NCBI GenBank assembly: GCA_014529385.2
Contig: CM043942.1
Location: forward strand, 35,011,469 to 35,075,468
Source: Adiantum capillus-veneris
Taxonomy: Eukaryota > Streptophyta > Polypodiopsida > Polypodiales > Pteridaceae
DNA length: 64,000 bases
Reading direction: 5' to 3'
In this document: positions 45,698 to 60,163 of the stretch, in pieces
Layout: each line of letters starts with the position of its first letter
Position numbering within the stretch: the first letter of the stretch is position 1
Notes under the pieces: generated by a model
What the model was told of the DNA's origin: nothing
The model's input: only the letters and a program-made list of their open reading frames with translations
The model's database searches: none
Position numbers and translations under genes: made by a program

Positions 45698-47450
45698 ATG
45701 CTTACCCAACAACTGCCGATAGTGGAATACCCCACAGTTCAACACAGGCCTCCTTTCATGCAAGGGGCCTTCAACAACGGACACCTGTTGGCTAACCATA
45801 ATAATCAACAGTCTGCTGGACAGATTTCTTATAATGCCATCACCATGATGCTTTCCCAACAACCTCAGCAGGCTAACCCTTTGGGTTTTATGGGGCATGG
45901 ACATCTTAGGTCCCACCAACAAGGGGTCCTTCTGCATCATCAACCGCAAACTGGTCCTGGATATCAAGAAACTGATCAAGCCCTTCCTCCTCAGACTGAA
46001 GGGTCGTACATCGCTTTCCAAAAACCAGGTACAAGTTTATCTTATAATGACCCTAAAGATAATGACCCCCCTCTTCAAGGGATAGGTAGGAATGCGCAGA
46101 TTGGTCAAAAACCCCAAAATGTTGACCCGACTGAACATTTCAAAGGCCTAGGGGAAGCAACCGATGGAACTGAATTCCCTGAGGTAGATGGATTTGTCTA
46201 TAAAGACCCCTATTGCTTTGAGGACGGTGTTACTATTCCTGTTGAGGAACTTGAAGAGTGGCACAGCCAACTCCAAAAGAGGGTAGTGATAGGCCTTTGT
46301 CATGGCACTAGACCCTCCATGGAAACCCTAAAATCATGGGTGAAACAGCAATGGAATAGAAAAAATCTGATGATCTCACAAGTCGAATTCCTACCTAATA
46401 ACTATTTCTTATTTTTATTTAACAATACTAATGATGCTCTTCAGATTGTTGGCCATGGTCAATGGCTGATAAGGAACACTCCCATGACAGTTTTTACTTG
46501 GTATAAGGGCTTCAACCCTAGAGGGCCCAAACCCTCAAAGGTGCTTGTCTAGATAGATTTCCCTGAAATGCCTATTGAATTATATCCTTGGCTGAAGAGT
46601 ATCGGCTCATGTCTAGGGAGAGTCTTGGGGCAAAGAGCTAGAGGAGGCTTTCACCCCGAGTGGGACCCTCAGCTTCTGATTGAAGTGGACATAGACAAGG
46701 ATCTCAAGTATGAGATTCCGGTTAAGGATTCAACTGGGAAGACATTGCACACTCAAAGAATCCTCTATAGAAATCTGCCCAATGCTTGTTTCCATTGCCA
46801 TAAGCCAGGTCACTTCATAAGGGACTGTCCTGATCTAACTTCAGAGGAACCCCATGCTAAAGACGGTCAAGACAAGGGCTCTAAAGACAAGGTGGATAAG
46901 GGGGAAAAAGGGGGCACGCAAGATAGAACAGATAATGTGGATGGTTTTGTCTCCGTCTCCAAAAAGAACTCCTCTAAACGGAACATAAATCCTAAATCCA
47001 ACTCAATAAGGGCAAAAATCACTTCAGACCTCTATTGGAAAATGTTTTTGATCCCTTCACCTTTAATATTGAAGACCTAGATGAATGGGAGCAGGAGGAA
47101 AATATGTCTAACAAGAATATGAAGGTCGAAGAGCAGGGTGATAAGAATGGAAAGGATCAGGCCAAACAGGATCCCTCCTCCAGCCAACAGAGTGCTCATC
47201 AGCAGAATCAGCCTCAATCTAACAATAATGATATGGAACAATCACAAAAAAAAACCCAGGAAGAGGTATGTCCAGCACCTGCAAGTCCCATGGATAGAGC
47301 CAGGGGGCTATCTTCAGATTCTTCTTCTGAATCTGAGGGAGAATGTATTCCCAACTCTCAGCTGCCTAATCCTCAACTAAATTCCAACCCTACATTTGAG
47401 GAGCAGCTGGAGATTCATGATGAAGTAGAAAAATATCAACTGGAGAACTC
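45698..47450 (+). pseudogene. LINE G ORF1 with DUF4283-like domain and zinc knuckle
   Basis: The first ATG after an in-frame stop (45599) is at 45698. The Gln/Pro/Asn-rich head leads to a DUF4283-like domain (SQLQKRVVIGLCHG, PSMETLKSWVKQQW, FLPNNYFLFLF, GQWLIRNTPMTVF). A TGG-to-TAG change at 46550-46552 interrupts WIDFPEMPIELY. Then come RARGGFHPEWDP and the CCHC knuckle CFHCHKPGHFIRDC (about 46786-46827), and a Lys/Asp-rich region. A frameshift near 47035 shifts to an acidic Gln/Ser-rich tail that ends at LENS where H is inserted. This layout is that of plant L1 ORF1, an RNA-binding protein. Confidence 0.87.
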
Positions 47451-47677
47451 TGTTACCATATACATGTGGTAGTGATGTGTGTGAACACACTAGGACCGCC
47501 GGGGCATTTTTTCCCTCTTTAGGAGGTTTTTTCCCCCGTGCATTGTATATACGCCCATCACTCTAGGGCTATCTATCTTTCCATTGCACACTAAGTAACA
47601 CACTCTCTATTGTGTGCCTTGAGTTTCCTTCATCTTCTCCAAGCTGTGTGTGTTTCTCTGCAACCCTAATTCCAACA
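47451..47677 (+). repeat. Element H 5' LTR
   Basis: It starts TGTTACCATATACATG and ends CCTAATTCCAACA. It is very similar to the right LTR and, in reverse, to the F LTR. Confidence 0.95.
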
Positions 47678-47679
47678 AT

Positions 47680-47691
47680 TGGTATCAGAGC
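47680..47691 (+). other. Element H primer-binding site (tRNA-iMet)
   Basis: TGGTATCAGAGC, two bases after the 5' LTR. Confidence 0.93.
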
Positions 47692-48039
47692 AGGTCACGT
47701 CCTCCCGGGCTTAGTCGCCAGCTGCTCTAGCACATGCCTGCTCACTTTCTCCGATTTCAGTGAGCTTTGGCGAGTGTTCTCAGATCGACAAAAATTTTGG
47801 GAGCGCTCGAAGAGCGTGGTCTGCTCAGAATTTTGATTTGGGCTCATTTCGGCCTCCGTTTCCACTACAGTCAGTACTGCACAGGCTATTTTGTCATTTT
47901 GTGCAGAATTTCTGTGAGTGCCGTTTTTTGCATTACAGGTGCCTTATAGTCTTTTACGGTTTGTGCTATATAGCACAGGTTGTTCCCGCTCCATTTCTCC
48001 TATTTTCGGGCGGTTTTCACATTAGGTGCAGCATTTACC
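47692..48039 (+). other. Element H leader
   Basis: The 5' leader up to the gag ATG at 48040. It is alignable with the F leader (21279-21626). No separate gene. Confidence 0.75.
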
Positions 48040-51000
48040 ATGGCTGACAACAACAACACAGATGTGTTCAAGATGTTTGCTGCTAAGGATAGGTTAGATG
48101 GGGACAACTACCCTATGTGGGCTTATATGATGCAACATGTTCTTGTGTCGAAGGGTGTCTGGAACATTGTGCAGGGCATTGATGTACGTCCTGGTTCTGA
48201 TGATGTAGGCGATGTTGAGGATGTTGCAGGTCTTGCTGCAAGGATTGCAGCTGTTAGAGTTGTTTTGCCTATGGCAGAACAAGCTCGTTGGGATGTTAAG
48301 GATGCGCAGGCTCATGCATTGATTGCGTTGTCTATGAAGAGCACCATTGTTCCTTATATCCGTTCAACAAAGTCTGCAAAATAGGCTTGGGATATTTTAG
48401 CAGGTCTTTATGCAAGCCGTAAAGAGGCTAAAATTGCTTTGCTACGTAAAGAGCTGGAGTCGAAGATTATGCATGAGGAAGATGATATGGACACTTTCCT
48501 TGCTAGTGTCAAGGATATCAATGAGCAGCTTATTTCTACAGGTGAAGTCATTTCAGACAATTCCCTTGTGCAGACTGTTCTTGATGCCTTACCAGATTCC
48601 TACCAGACTTTTGCTAGTACTTGGAGACTGATGACCCAAGGAAATCCTGAAGTTGTCAGGTTTGATGCATTATGCACATTGCTGTTGCAAGAGTCACTTT
48701 CTAGAAAAAAAAGGACTACGCTGCGTGCAGTTGAACAGGCTTTTATTGCTTCTCAAAGAAAGGGTGGTAACAGTAATGCAACCACTTCTGATGGTTCTGC
48801 TGCGAGTGGCAAAAATTCTGTTCCTAATGCTTCTGCTGGTAGTACTTCGTCTGGCAATTATGGTGATAAGGGCAAAAAGAAGATGCGTTGCCATTATTGT
48901 AAAGCCAATGATCACTTGATCAAGTCGTGTCCTAAGTTGAAGGCCAAAGAGGCTAAGAAGAAAGAGGGTGGTTCCACTGCAAATGCTGGTTCCACTACAA
49001 ATGCAGCCATTGTTGAGTCTTCTGTGAAAGGAGACTGTGTTGCTGATGTTGATGCATAATGGGCTTTTAGCGCAGAGTGCACTTACAATCCTGCTGTCCA
49101 TGATGCATGCTTGTCAGTTGCTGCAGATTCACATGTGTGGTATTTCGACAGTGGTGCTACAAAGCACATTACCTCACATCGTGAATTGTTTACCTCTCTC
49201 GAGTCTGTCCCTCATGGGAATTCAGTCACTTGTGCCAACAACGCCTCTTATCCAGTTCAGGGAGTTGGAAAGATTGTGCTCACTGCTGCTAATGGCAGTT
49301 CCTTCACACTTGTTGATGCACTTTATGTACCTGGGATCAAGAAGAATCTCTTGTCTGTATCCGCACTTGCTAGACTTGGAATTGTAGTCAAATTTGTGGA
49401 TGACAGATGTACAGTTCATGATCTCAGTTTTGGTGATGAAATTGTTGCATCTGGGCTTTTGTGCCGTGGGCTGTATAATCTCACTTTGTATGACAAGTGA
49501 GGACACAATTTTGCAAATTCTGTTGCAGATTCTAGGGCTATTTCAGATGGAAAACTTTGGCATGCACGTTTTTGTCATCTGAATTTTGCCAGTTTGCTGC
49601 GTTTGCAAAAATCTGATATGGTTGCTTCTTTGCCACCTCTTGAAGCACCTGTCAAACATGTTTGTGAAGGTTTTATTTTGGGTAAGATGCAGAGTTCTAA
49701 GTTTCCAAAGGATGGTTCAGTTCGGGCCACATGTAGGTTGCAGCTTGTGCATAGTGATGTTTGTGGGCCCATGCAAACTCCGTCCTTGGGCAATTACGTG
49801 TACTTCATGACTTTCATTGATGATTACTCCACGCATGCATGGGTATTTCCTCTTAAAGCGAAGTCCGAAGTTTTTATGTGCTTCAAAAAATTTCTGGCTA
49901 TGGCTGAAAATGTCTCGAAATGTACTATGGGCACCCTTCGTTGTGATCGAGGGGGGGAGTATATGTCTCATGAATTTAATGCATTTCTGGCTAGTTGTGG
50001 GATAAAACACCAATGTACAGTGCCTTATACACCTCAGCAAAATGGTGTTGCTGAGAGGAAAAACAGGTCAGTGACGAAAATGGCACGATGTATGGTCAAA
50101 AGTCAAGCTTTGCTGCATTCTTTTTGGCTTGAGGCCATTATGTGTGCCACTTATGTACTTAACATGTGTCCTACGAAAGCTTTGCAGTCTATTACTCCAT
50201 ATGAAGCATGGCATGATAGAAAGCCTTCTATTGAGCACATGCGTGTTTTTGGCTGTTTGGCATATGCTTTGGTGCCACAAGTGCAGCGCAGAAAATTGGA
50301 TGATAAGGCTGTCAAATGTATTTTTGTTGGTTATAGTGCTAAAAGCAAAGGTTACAGGTTGTATCATCCGCAAACAAAACGTATTCTGGTTTCTCGTGAT
50401 GTAGTGTTTGTGGAAGATTCTGTTCAGCCCTTGCTGTCATGTACTAGAGACAGTAATGTAAGCTCACAGGACATTTATGACACTTTGTTGCCTCTTTTCA
50501 GTGGTGGAAATACGAATGTAAGTTCCAATGAGGCAAATGTACAGCCTATGGGGGTTTCTAAAAATGTTCTAGATCAGCCTATTACTGATGCAGATGTACA
50601 TAATGTACTGGATGAGGAAAGGGCTGAAAATGAGCAGGCTAGAGGTATGCCAAAATGGCTGGTGCACACTTTGCGTGACAGTAAATTGGATGCACCTTTG
50701 TCTAGTCGTACTCATTCAGGCTCTCACCATGCATCTTATGCATCAGATTGTTATGCTTTGGCTATGTCTAGCTTACATGATGTTGAAGAGCCTCTTACTT
50801 TTGATGAAGCACAAAAATTCAGAAAATTGGATGGCTACCATGCAATCAGAATATGATGCACTTATAGAGAATGACACATGGACTTTATGTGATTTGCCTC
50901 TTGGCAAAAAGGCCATTGGTACGAAGTGGGTTTACAAGTTGAAACGCAAGCCGGATGGTGAGATCGATCGCCATAAGGCTCGATTTATTGCAAAGGGTTA

Positions 51001-51304
51001 TGCACAGCAAAAAGGCATAGATTATGAAGAAACTTTTGCTCCCACTTGTCATATGACTACTGTGAGTTTTCTATGTGCATTGGTAGCTCATTTTTGTTGG
51101 GATGTACATCAATCAGACATTGTTACTACTTTCTTGAATGGTGACATATTTGAAGAAGTTTATGTAACGCAGCCTCGCGGTTTTGTCATAAAAGGACAAG
51201 AGGACAAAGTGTGCAAATGTAACAAGGCTTTGTATGGGTTGAAGCAATCTCCTCGTGCTTGGTATGAGAAAGCTGACACTCATTTGGTCAAACAAGGCTT
51301 TCGT
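48040..51304 (+). pseudogene. Element H gag, protease, integrase and first part of RT
   Basis: ATG 48040 begins MADNNNTDVFKMF. The CCHC knuckle CHYCKANDHLIKSCP is at about 48889, protease is FDSGATKHITSHREL, and integrase shows HSDVCGP, LRCDRGGEYMSHEF and PQQNGVAERKNRS. Reverse transcriptase begins with KAIGTKWVYKLKRKPDGEID and ends at KQGFR where element I is inserted. The frame is broken by TAG (48382-48384, probably from CAG), TAA (49057-49059), TGA (49498-49500) and a 1-base insertion near 50815. Any peptide read past 51304 is element I LTR and not part of the protein. Confidence 0.93.
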
Positions 51305-51508
51305 TGTTGTGCGCGCGTATGGAGTGTGTGCAAGAGAGGAGAAGAAGAGAAAGGGGAAGGGGATGAAGCACAGTACATAGTAGGTTTGGGGTTAGTGGAG
51401 AGGAAAGTGAGAGAGTGGTCAACTCTCTCCCTTTCTCTCCCTATATTCATTTAGGTGAAAGTGTAAATAGGGGCAGTTTCCCACGGCCACCTGGCCTACA
51501 CCCCAACA
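51305..51508 (-). repeat. Element I 3' LTR
   Basis: 204 bases, same length as the right copy and differing at few positions. A minus-strand purine tract (AAGTGGGAGGT) adjoins it at 51509-51519. Confidence 0.95.
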
Positions 51509-51591
51509 ACCTCCCACTTGAAGGTCATGGTGGCCAATAGTGGCATTAGTATAGTTAGTCTATACAAAATTGATGAAGCATTGCCGAGGCT

Positions 51592-54500
51592 TCATCCTAC
51601 ACCCATAAGTTCTATACAATGTGTAAATCGCTCCGAGGCTAGGCTCTTTGTGAGAGCATCTGTGGGGTTGTCTTCAGTGTGAACCTTGACAAGCTCGATA
51701 CGCTTGCCAGCCAATGCTTCTCGTATGACATGGTATCTGACCTCTATGTGTTTCGACTTTGAGTGAAACACTGGATTCTTTGCCAAAGCAATGGCACTCT
51801 GACTATCACAGTGTAGTACTGGAACCTCGTGAATGCTCAAATCTCCCACTAGACGAGCCAACCATATGGCTTCCTTACTGGCGTCAGACGCAACAACATA
51901 TTCTGCCTCAGTGATAGATGAAGACGTGCAATCTTGGAGACCAGATCTCCAAGAGATAGCTGCTCCAAAAAACATGAACACATAGCCAGATGTGGATCTT
52001 CTACGATCCACGCAACCCGCATAATCTGGATCCGTGTAACCTACAATACATGCATCACTATTTCCGAAGCGTAAACACTTGCTAGGTGTACCTTTCAAAT
52101 ATCTGAGGATTTTCTTAACTACTTCCCAATGCTTCTTGCCAGGGTTTGCCATGTACCTACTAACCACTCCCACTGCATGTGCAATGTCTGGTCTTGTAGC
52201 TACCATAGCGTACATCAAACTGCCAACTGCTGAAGAATATGGTACTTTGGTCATTTCCTCTTTCTTGGCCACTATCTTGGGAGAGTCTTCCTTGCTAAGT
52301 TTGGAGTATGCTTGCATTGGGGTACTCAATGACTTCCCCCCCTACATAATAAAACGTTGCAAGACTTTGTGAATGTACTTTTCTTGAGATAATTCAAGAA
52401 TTCCACGTTGCCTATCTCTCTTGATGTGCATACCAAGAAAGTGATTGGCATCTCCCAAATCCTTCATCGAAAACTGAGTGCTTAGCATCTTTTTCAACTG
52501 ATTGATTTCATCAATTGATTTGCCTGTGATAAGCATATCATCTACATACAAGATTAAGATGATTAAAGAACCATCGTTCAACCGTTTTGTGTATAAGCAG
52601 TGATCCTCTTGACTTCTAATGTAACCCTGAGACTGCATGAATTTGTCGAATTTTTGATACCATTGCTTTGAACCTTGCTTGAGGCCATAGAGTGCCTTTT
52701 TCAGTCTACAAACCAATTCTGTTCTCGTTGGTTTTTGGGTTTCACATACGAATCCCTCTGGTTGTTTCATGTAGACATCTTCATCTAGATCCCCGTGAAG
52801 AAATGCGGTGTTTACATCCATTTGGACAAGTTCCATGTCCCGGATAGCAACCAAGCCAAGCACGGTGCTAAGTGTAGTCACCTTGACTACTGGAGAGAAA
52901 ATCTCATCAAAATCCACACCTTTTTGCTGCTTGAAACCCTTGGCAACTAGACGAGCCTTGTATCTAGGCTTGGGATCTTCCGCTGTATACTTCTTCTTGT
53001 ATACCCACTTGCAAGGTAAAGCATTTTTGCCTTTTGGTAATTCAACCAAATCCCATGTCTCATTAGCCACAATCGAATTGTATTCGGATTGCATAGCCTG
53101 CTCCCACTTAACGCTATCCTCCATTTGTATAGATTCTTTGTAGCAAGTTGGCTCTCCACTGTCAGTGACCAAAATGTGGTGTATACCCGGCTCAAACCAC
53201 TCGGACGCACGTGATACTCTCTCAGAGCGTCTCAGTGCCTGACTGCTGGACTCTGCTCTCTCCGGAGAAATAGTAGTATCTTGCACTTGAGGAGTAGGTG
53301 CAACACTACTGAACTGAGTTGGTTCTGAGGCTACACCCTCAAAACCAACACGTCTGTACTCAACATCTTTGATGGGCTTCTTGTGCATTTTTGATTCATT
53401 GAAAATCACATGTGAGCTCCGAATGACTTTGTTTGATTCTGGGTGCCAGAGACGATATCCCATCTCTCCGTTTGCACCATAGCCAATAAAGATGCATTCG
53501 TGTGATCTGGGATCTAACTTCCGACGAAGTTCTTTGGGCACATGTGCATATGCCTCGCATCCAAATACACGTAGATGCTCATAGCTTGGCCTTTTGCCAG
53601 TCCATAATTCCTGTGGACTTTTGAAATTCAAAGGAGAACTAGGAGACCTGTTGATGATGTGCACTGCTGTCAGAACAACTTCCCCCCAAAATTCGGGAGT
53701 AAGCTTCGCCATAGACATCATAGAGACAACTCGCTCTTGAATCGTACGATTCATTCTTTCAGCTATCCCATTTTGGGCAGGTGTGTGTGGAGCAGTAAAC
53801 TGCCGCCGAATGCCTCTTCTATTGCAAAAATCCTTGAACTCTGTGGAGACGTATTCTCCACCATTGTCCGTGCGAAAAGCTTTGAGCTTTGTTCCTGATT
53901 GGTTCTCAACCATGGCGAGGAATTTTTGGAATGTCGAAAAGACTTCTTCCTTACGCTTAAGGAGATACACCCACACATTTCTGGTAGAATCATCTATGAA
54001 TGTGAGAAAGTAGTTCGCCCCCCCTAGAGTTTTATGTGGCATTAGACCATACAAATCACTATGCACCAAGTCTAGAGGTGCGATTAGTTTCTTATTTAAT
54101 GGCAAAGATGTCAATCTAGTCTGTTTGCCATACAGACAATGCTCACACAATGGAAAGTCCGTGTAATCTAACACATGTAAGTAGCCAAAAAACTGAAGTG
54201 TTTTCATTCCCTTTTGGCTAATATGCCCTAGCCGGCTATGCCACAACTCAGGAGACGGCAGCTCGACAACATAGATAGAGTGTTCGTCGACACTCGAAAC
54301 AAACAAAGAGTACACGGATCCGTTTTTATTGCCTTTCATCATGATAAGGTTGTTCTTGCGGATCATCCAAGAACGATTACCAAAAACTGTAGTGTAGCCA
54401 AGATCATCCAATTTCCCTATAGAAAGCAAGCTTTTCGTAAGCTTGGGCACATGTCTAACATTCTGCAGCACAAAAGTAGTGCCATTATGCATCTGAAGTT

Positions 54501-55690
54501 TCACATCACCAATGCCAATAATGTCAAGCTCATAGGAATCACCAAGCTTGACTATTCCCTGCAAGGATGGATAAGAGAAAAACCACTCTCTATGTGGTGT
54601 GACATGAAAACTTGCACCAAAATCAAGGATCCAATTCTGTGCATAACCCTCATCCTGTGCAACCAAAGCATCTGGAGTGAGATCTGAAGTGAAAATGAGA
54701 ACATCTGAGGCATCTGCTGTCACCTCGGGATGAATCTCTCTGGGCATAATGAGCATCACTGGAGGAGGAGCATCCTCTACTGCAGTGATAGGTATGGGAG
54801 ACTCAACAATATTGAGCTCTTCAATCTTTACTGTACTTTTGCCTTGGCCAAAATTATCCTTTTGCATGTTTTTCTGATCTCTTAGGAAACTGCGACAATC
54901 CTTTTTGTAATGACCCTTCTTGTGGCAATAGTAACACTCGACATTTCTGGCATTGCGGTCTCTATTGTGGTTCCTGTGTCTGCTAGGACTACGAGGATTT
55001 CGCTCTCTACTTTTGCTTTTGTATTTGTTCCTGTCACGACCTCTTTCCTTTGTTGAACTGCTAGCCATATATGCATCTCCATGACTAGCATTATCGAGAG
55101 ATTTACGACGAATCTCTTCAGTGAGCAACGCATCTGTGACAACATTGAACTCTAACTTGCCATTTGGAGCTGAATTGCTAATGGCTGTGCAAAAGATATC
55201 CCATGAACTGGGTAGAGAGCATAACAAGAAGATAGATTTGAGTTCATCGTCAAACTCCTTAAAGCCCTGAGATGTCAGCTGACTGAACAAGGAGTTAAAC
55301 TCATTTAAATGACTGGAAACTGTGCTACCTTCTTTCATGTTGAGCTTCATAAGCTTTTCATGAGAAAAAATTTGTTGGATGCACTTTTCCTCTCCCATGC
55401 TGAACATACGCTATCCCAAAGTTCCTTGGTTGTTTTCTTCCCGATGATAGTGAAGAAGACTGACTCGACTAGATGTAGACGTATCGTAGCCATGGCTTTT
55501 GCGTTCAAAAGCTCCCATTGAGCTTGTGTATAATCATCATCCTCTGCGCGCTCTTTCAACGGTTCTGAGAGGCCTTTGTTTATCAAAACATCTTTCATGC
55601 GCTCTTTCCACATGGTGAAGTTGCTACCATCAAACTTCTGAATGAAATACTCCTCCTTTTCTGAAGAAGAAGCTATCGCTGATAAGAGGG
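51592..55690 (-). pseudogene. Element I gag-pol polyprotein (two to three lesions)
   Basis: The minus strand gives gag (YFIQKFDGSNFTMWKERMKD), a CCHC knuckle CYYCHKKGHYKKDC (about 54892-54933), protease with WILDFGASFHVTPH (DFG in place of DSG), integrase zinc part (WHSRLGHISQKG), core (VHSDLYG, FRTDNGGEY, NGIAERMNRTI), reverse transcriptase (KWVYKKKYTAEDPKPRYKAR, YVDDMLITG) and RNase H (YTDPDYAGC, ITEAEYVVA, HCDSQSAIALA, KHIEVRYHVIREAL). A frameshift near 55380 in gag and a TAG at 52342-52344, probably from CAG, are the clear lesions. No gag ATG is evident; TAG precedes the frame near 55710. It is otherwise full length, with one frame of 1,021 codons. Confidence 0.93.
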
Positions 55691-55699
55691 TTTGAGAGG

Positions 55700-58453
<2,754 letters not shown>

Positions 58454-58465
58454 GCTCTGATACCA
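58454..58465 (-). other. Element I primer-binding site (tRNA-iMet)
   Basis: TGGTATCAGAGC on the minus strand, two bases inside the 5' LTR. Confidence 0.93.
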
Positions 58466-58467
58466 AT

Positions 58468-58671
58468 TGTTGTGTGCGCGTACGGAGTGTGTGCAAGAGA
58501 GGAGAAGAAGAGAATGGGGAAGGGGATGAAGCACAGTACACAGCAGGTTTGGGGTTAGTGGAGAGGAAAGTGAGAGAGTGGTCAACTCTCTCCCTTTCTC
58601 TCCCTATATTCATTTAGGTGAAAGTGTAAATAGGGGCGGTTTCCCACGGCCACTTGGCCTACACCCCAACA
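58468..58671 (-). repeat. Element I 5' LTR
   Basis: 204 bases, TGTTGTGTGCGCG to ACACCCCAACA, followed by TTCGT. Confidence 0.95.
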
Positions 58672-59699
58672 TTCGTAACAGTCCAACAGAAAAAACATTG
58701 TATGTAAAGCGTGAGGGTGATGTACTTCTCATTGTGGTTCTTTATGTTGATGATTTGTTGATCACTGGACCAAATGAGAGACATATTGCTGAATTTAAGG
58801 CTGATTTGAATGCTACTTTCAAGATGAAAGATTTGAAGCTATTGCATCATTATTTGGGTATACAGTTTAAGCAGTGTGATGGTGGTATTGCCTTGTGTCA
58901 GAAAAGTTACATAGAGACATTGCTATGTAAGTTTGGACTTGAGGATTGCAAACCTATTGCCACTCCCATGGAAACAGGTTTGAAGTTGAGTCTACATGAT
59001 GCTGGTGATCCTGGTGATGTCACTCTTTACCAAACTGCTGTTGGCTACCTCATTTATGTACGCAACACAAGGCCAGATATTCAGTTTGCAGTCTCACAGG
59101 TCAGCAGATTTATGGATAGCCCAAGGTTTAAGCATTGGCAGGCTGTCAAGAGGATTTTCCGCTACCTTAGTGGCCATTTACATCTTGGCTTGTTTTATCC
59201 CAAGGGGGGATCATTGCTGCCAGCCTTACATGCTTTTTCGGACTCAGATCGGGCTGGTTGTTTTGACACGCGAGTGTCCACAAGTGGTTTTTGTTTCATG
59301 CTTGGCAGTTCATGTATATCATGGTTGAGCAAGAAGCAACCCACTGTGGCCACTTCGAGTTGTGAGGCTGAGTACAGGGCAGTCTTCACAGCTACGGTTG
59401 AGTGTGTATCGCTCAGATGCCTTATGGATGATTTGGGTGTTGGACAGGACACTGCCAACACTATCTACACTGACAGTCAGAGTGCATTGGCAGTTGGGAG
59501 GAACCCAGTTTTTCATGCTCGCACAAAGCACATTGGGGTGCATTACCACTATGTCAGGGAGAGGCTCTCAGCAGGAGAGATCAGCTTGGCTTATGTGCCA
59601 ACACAGGACAACCTTGCAGATCTTTTCACAAAGGCATTGTCTCGTGAGAAGGTTGAAGCTTTCCGCAAAGCTTTGGGCTTACTCCCCTTTGTGGAATGA
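58672..59699 (+). pseudogene. Element H reverse transcriptase (second part) and RNase H
   Basis: It continues in frame from KQGF as RNSPTEKTLYVKREGDV once element I and one TTCGT are removed. The catalytic YVDDLLITG, then KMKDLKLLHHYLGIQF, are intact. RNase H shows FSDSDRAGCFDTRVSTSGF, TSSCEAEYRAV, YTDSQSALAV and RTKHIGVHYHYVRERL, ending LPFVE and TGA at 59697-59699. No lesion is seen in this part. Confidence 0.93.
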
Positions 59700-59775
59700 T
59701 CCTGTCCTTAGGGCATGGCACTTCCCTTTACTCATGTGCCAGCTCTGTGTTCATCTCATCACTCCAGGGGGGATT

Positions 59776-60002
59776 TGTTACCATATACATGTGGTAGTGA
59801 TGTGTGTGAACACACTAGGACCGCCGGGGCATTTTTTCCCTCTTTAGGAGGTTTTTTCCCCCGTGCATTGTATATACGCCCATCAATCTAGGGCTATCTA
59901 TCTTTCCATTGCACACTAAGTAACACACTCTCTATTGTGTGCCTTGAGCTTCCTTCGTCTTCTGCAAGCTGTGGGTGTTTCTCTACAATCCTAATTCCAG
60001 CA
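59776..60002 (+). repeat. Element H 3' LTR
   Basis: 227 bases, the same length as the left copy; the few differences are mainly transitions (for example CCAACA to CCAGCA at the end). Confidence 0.95.
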
Positions 60003-60163
60003 AATTCTGCCATGAGCTCAGGGGATACCATGATGCCACAGGCTGAGATGAAAGATTGCCTTTGCCCAAGATGTCTAAAGCTAAAAGAAAGAAGGAGATC
60101 TCTAAAGATCCCAATAGAGCCTCAGTGTCACTGATTAAACCCCCTAAAAGTAGTAAGAAATGA
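60003..60163 (+). pseudogene. LINE G ORF1, C-terminal end beyond copia H
   Basis: After H the frame resumes as AMSSGDTMMPQAEMKDCLCP. Continuing unchanged it ends at TAA 60132-60134. A frame change near 60060 would instead give a basic tail (MSKAKRKKEISKDPNR) ending at TGA 60161-60163, which overlaps the ORF2 ATG at 60160 as ATGA. A basic tail would suit an RNA-binding protein, but this choice is inference. Confidence 0.55.

Noticed and set aside
51305-51454. Cys- and Glu-rich tail on the H reverse transcriptase frame
   Set aside because: Read-through into the element I LTR; the true continuation is at 58672.
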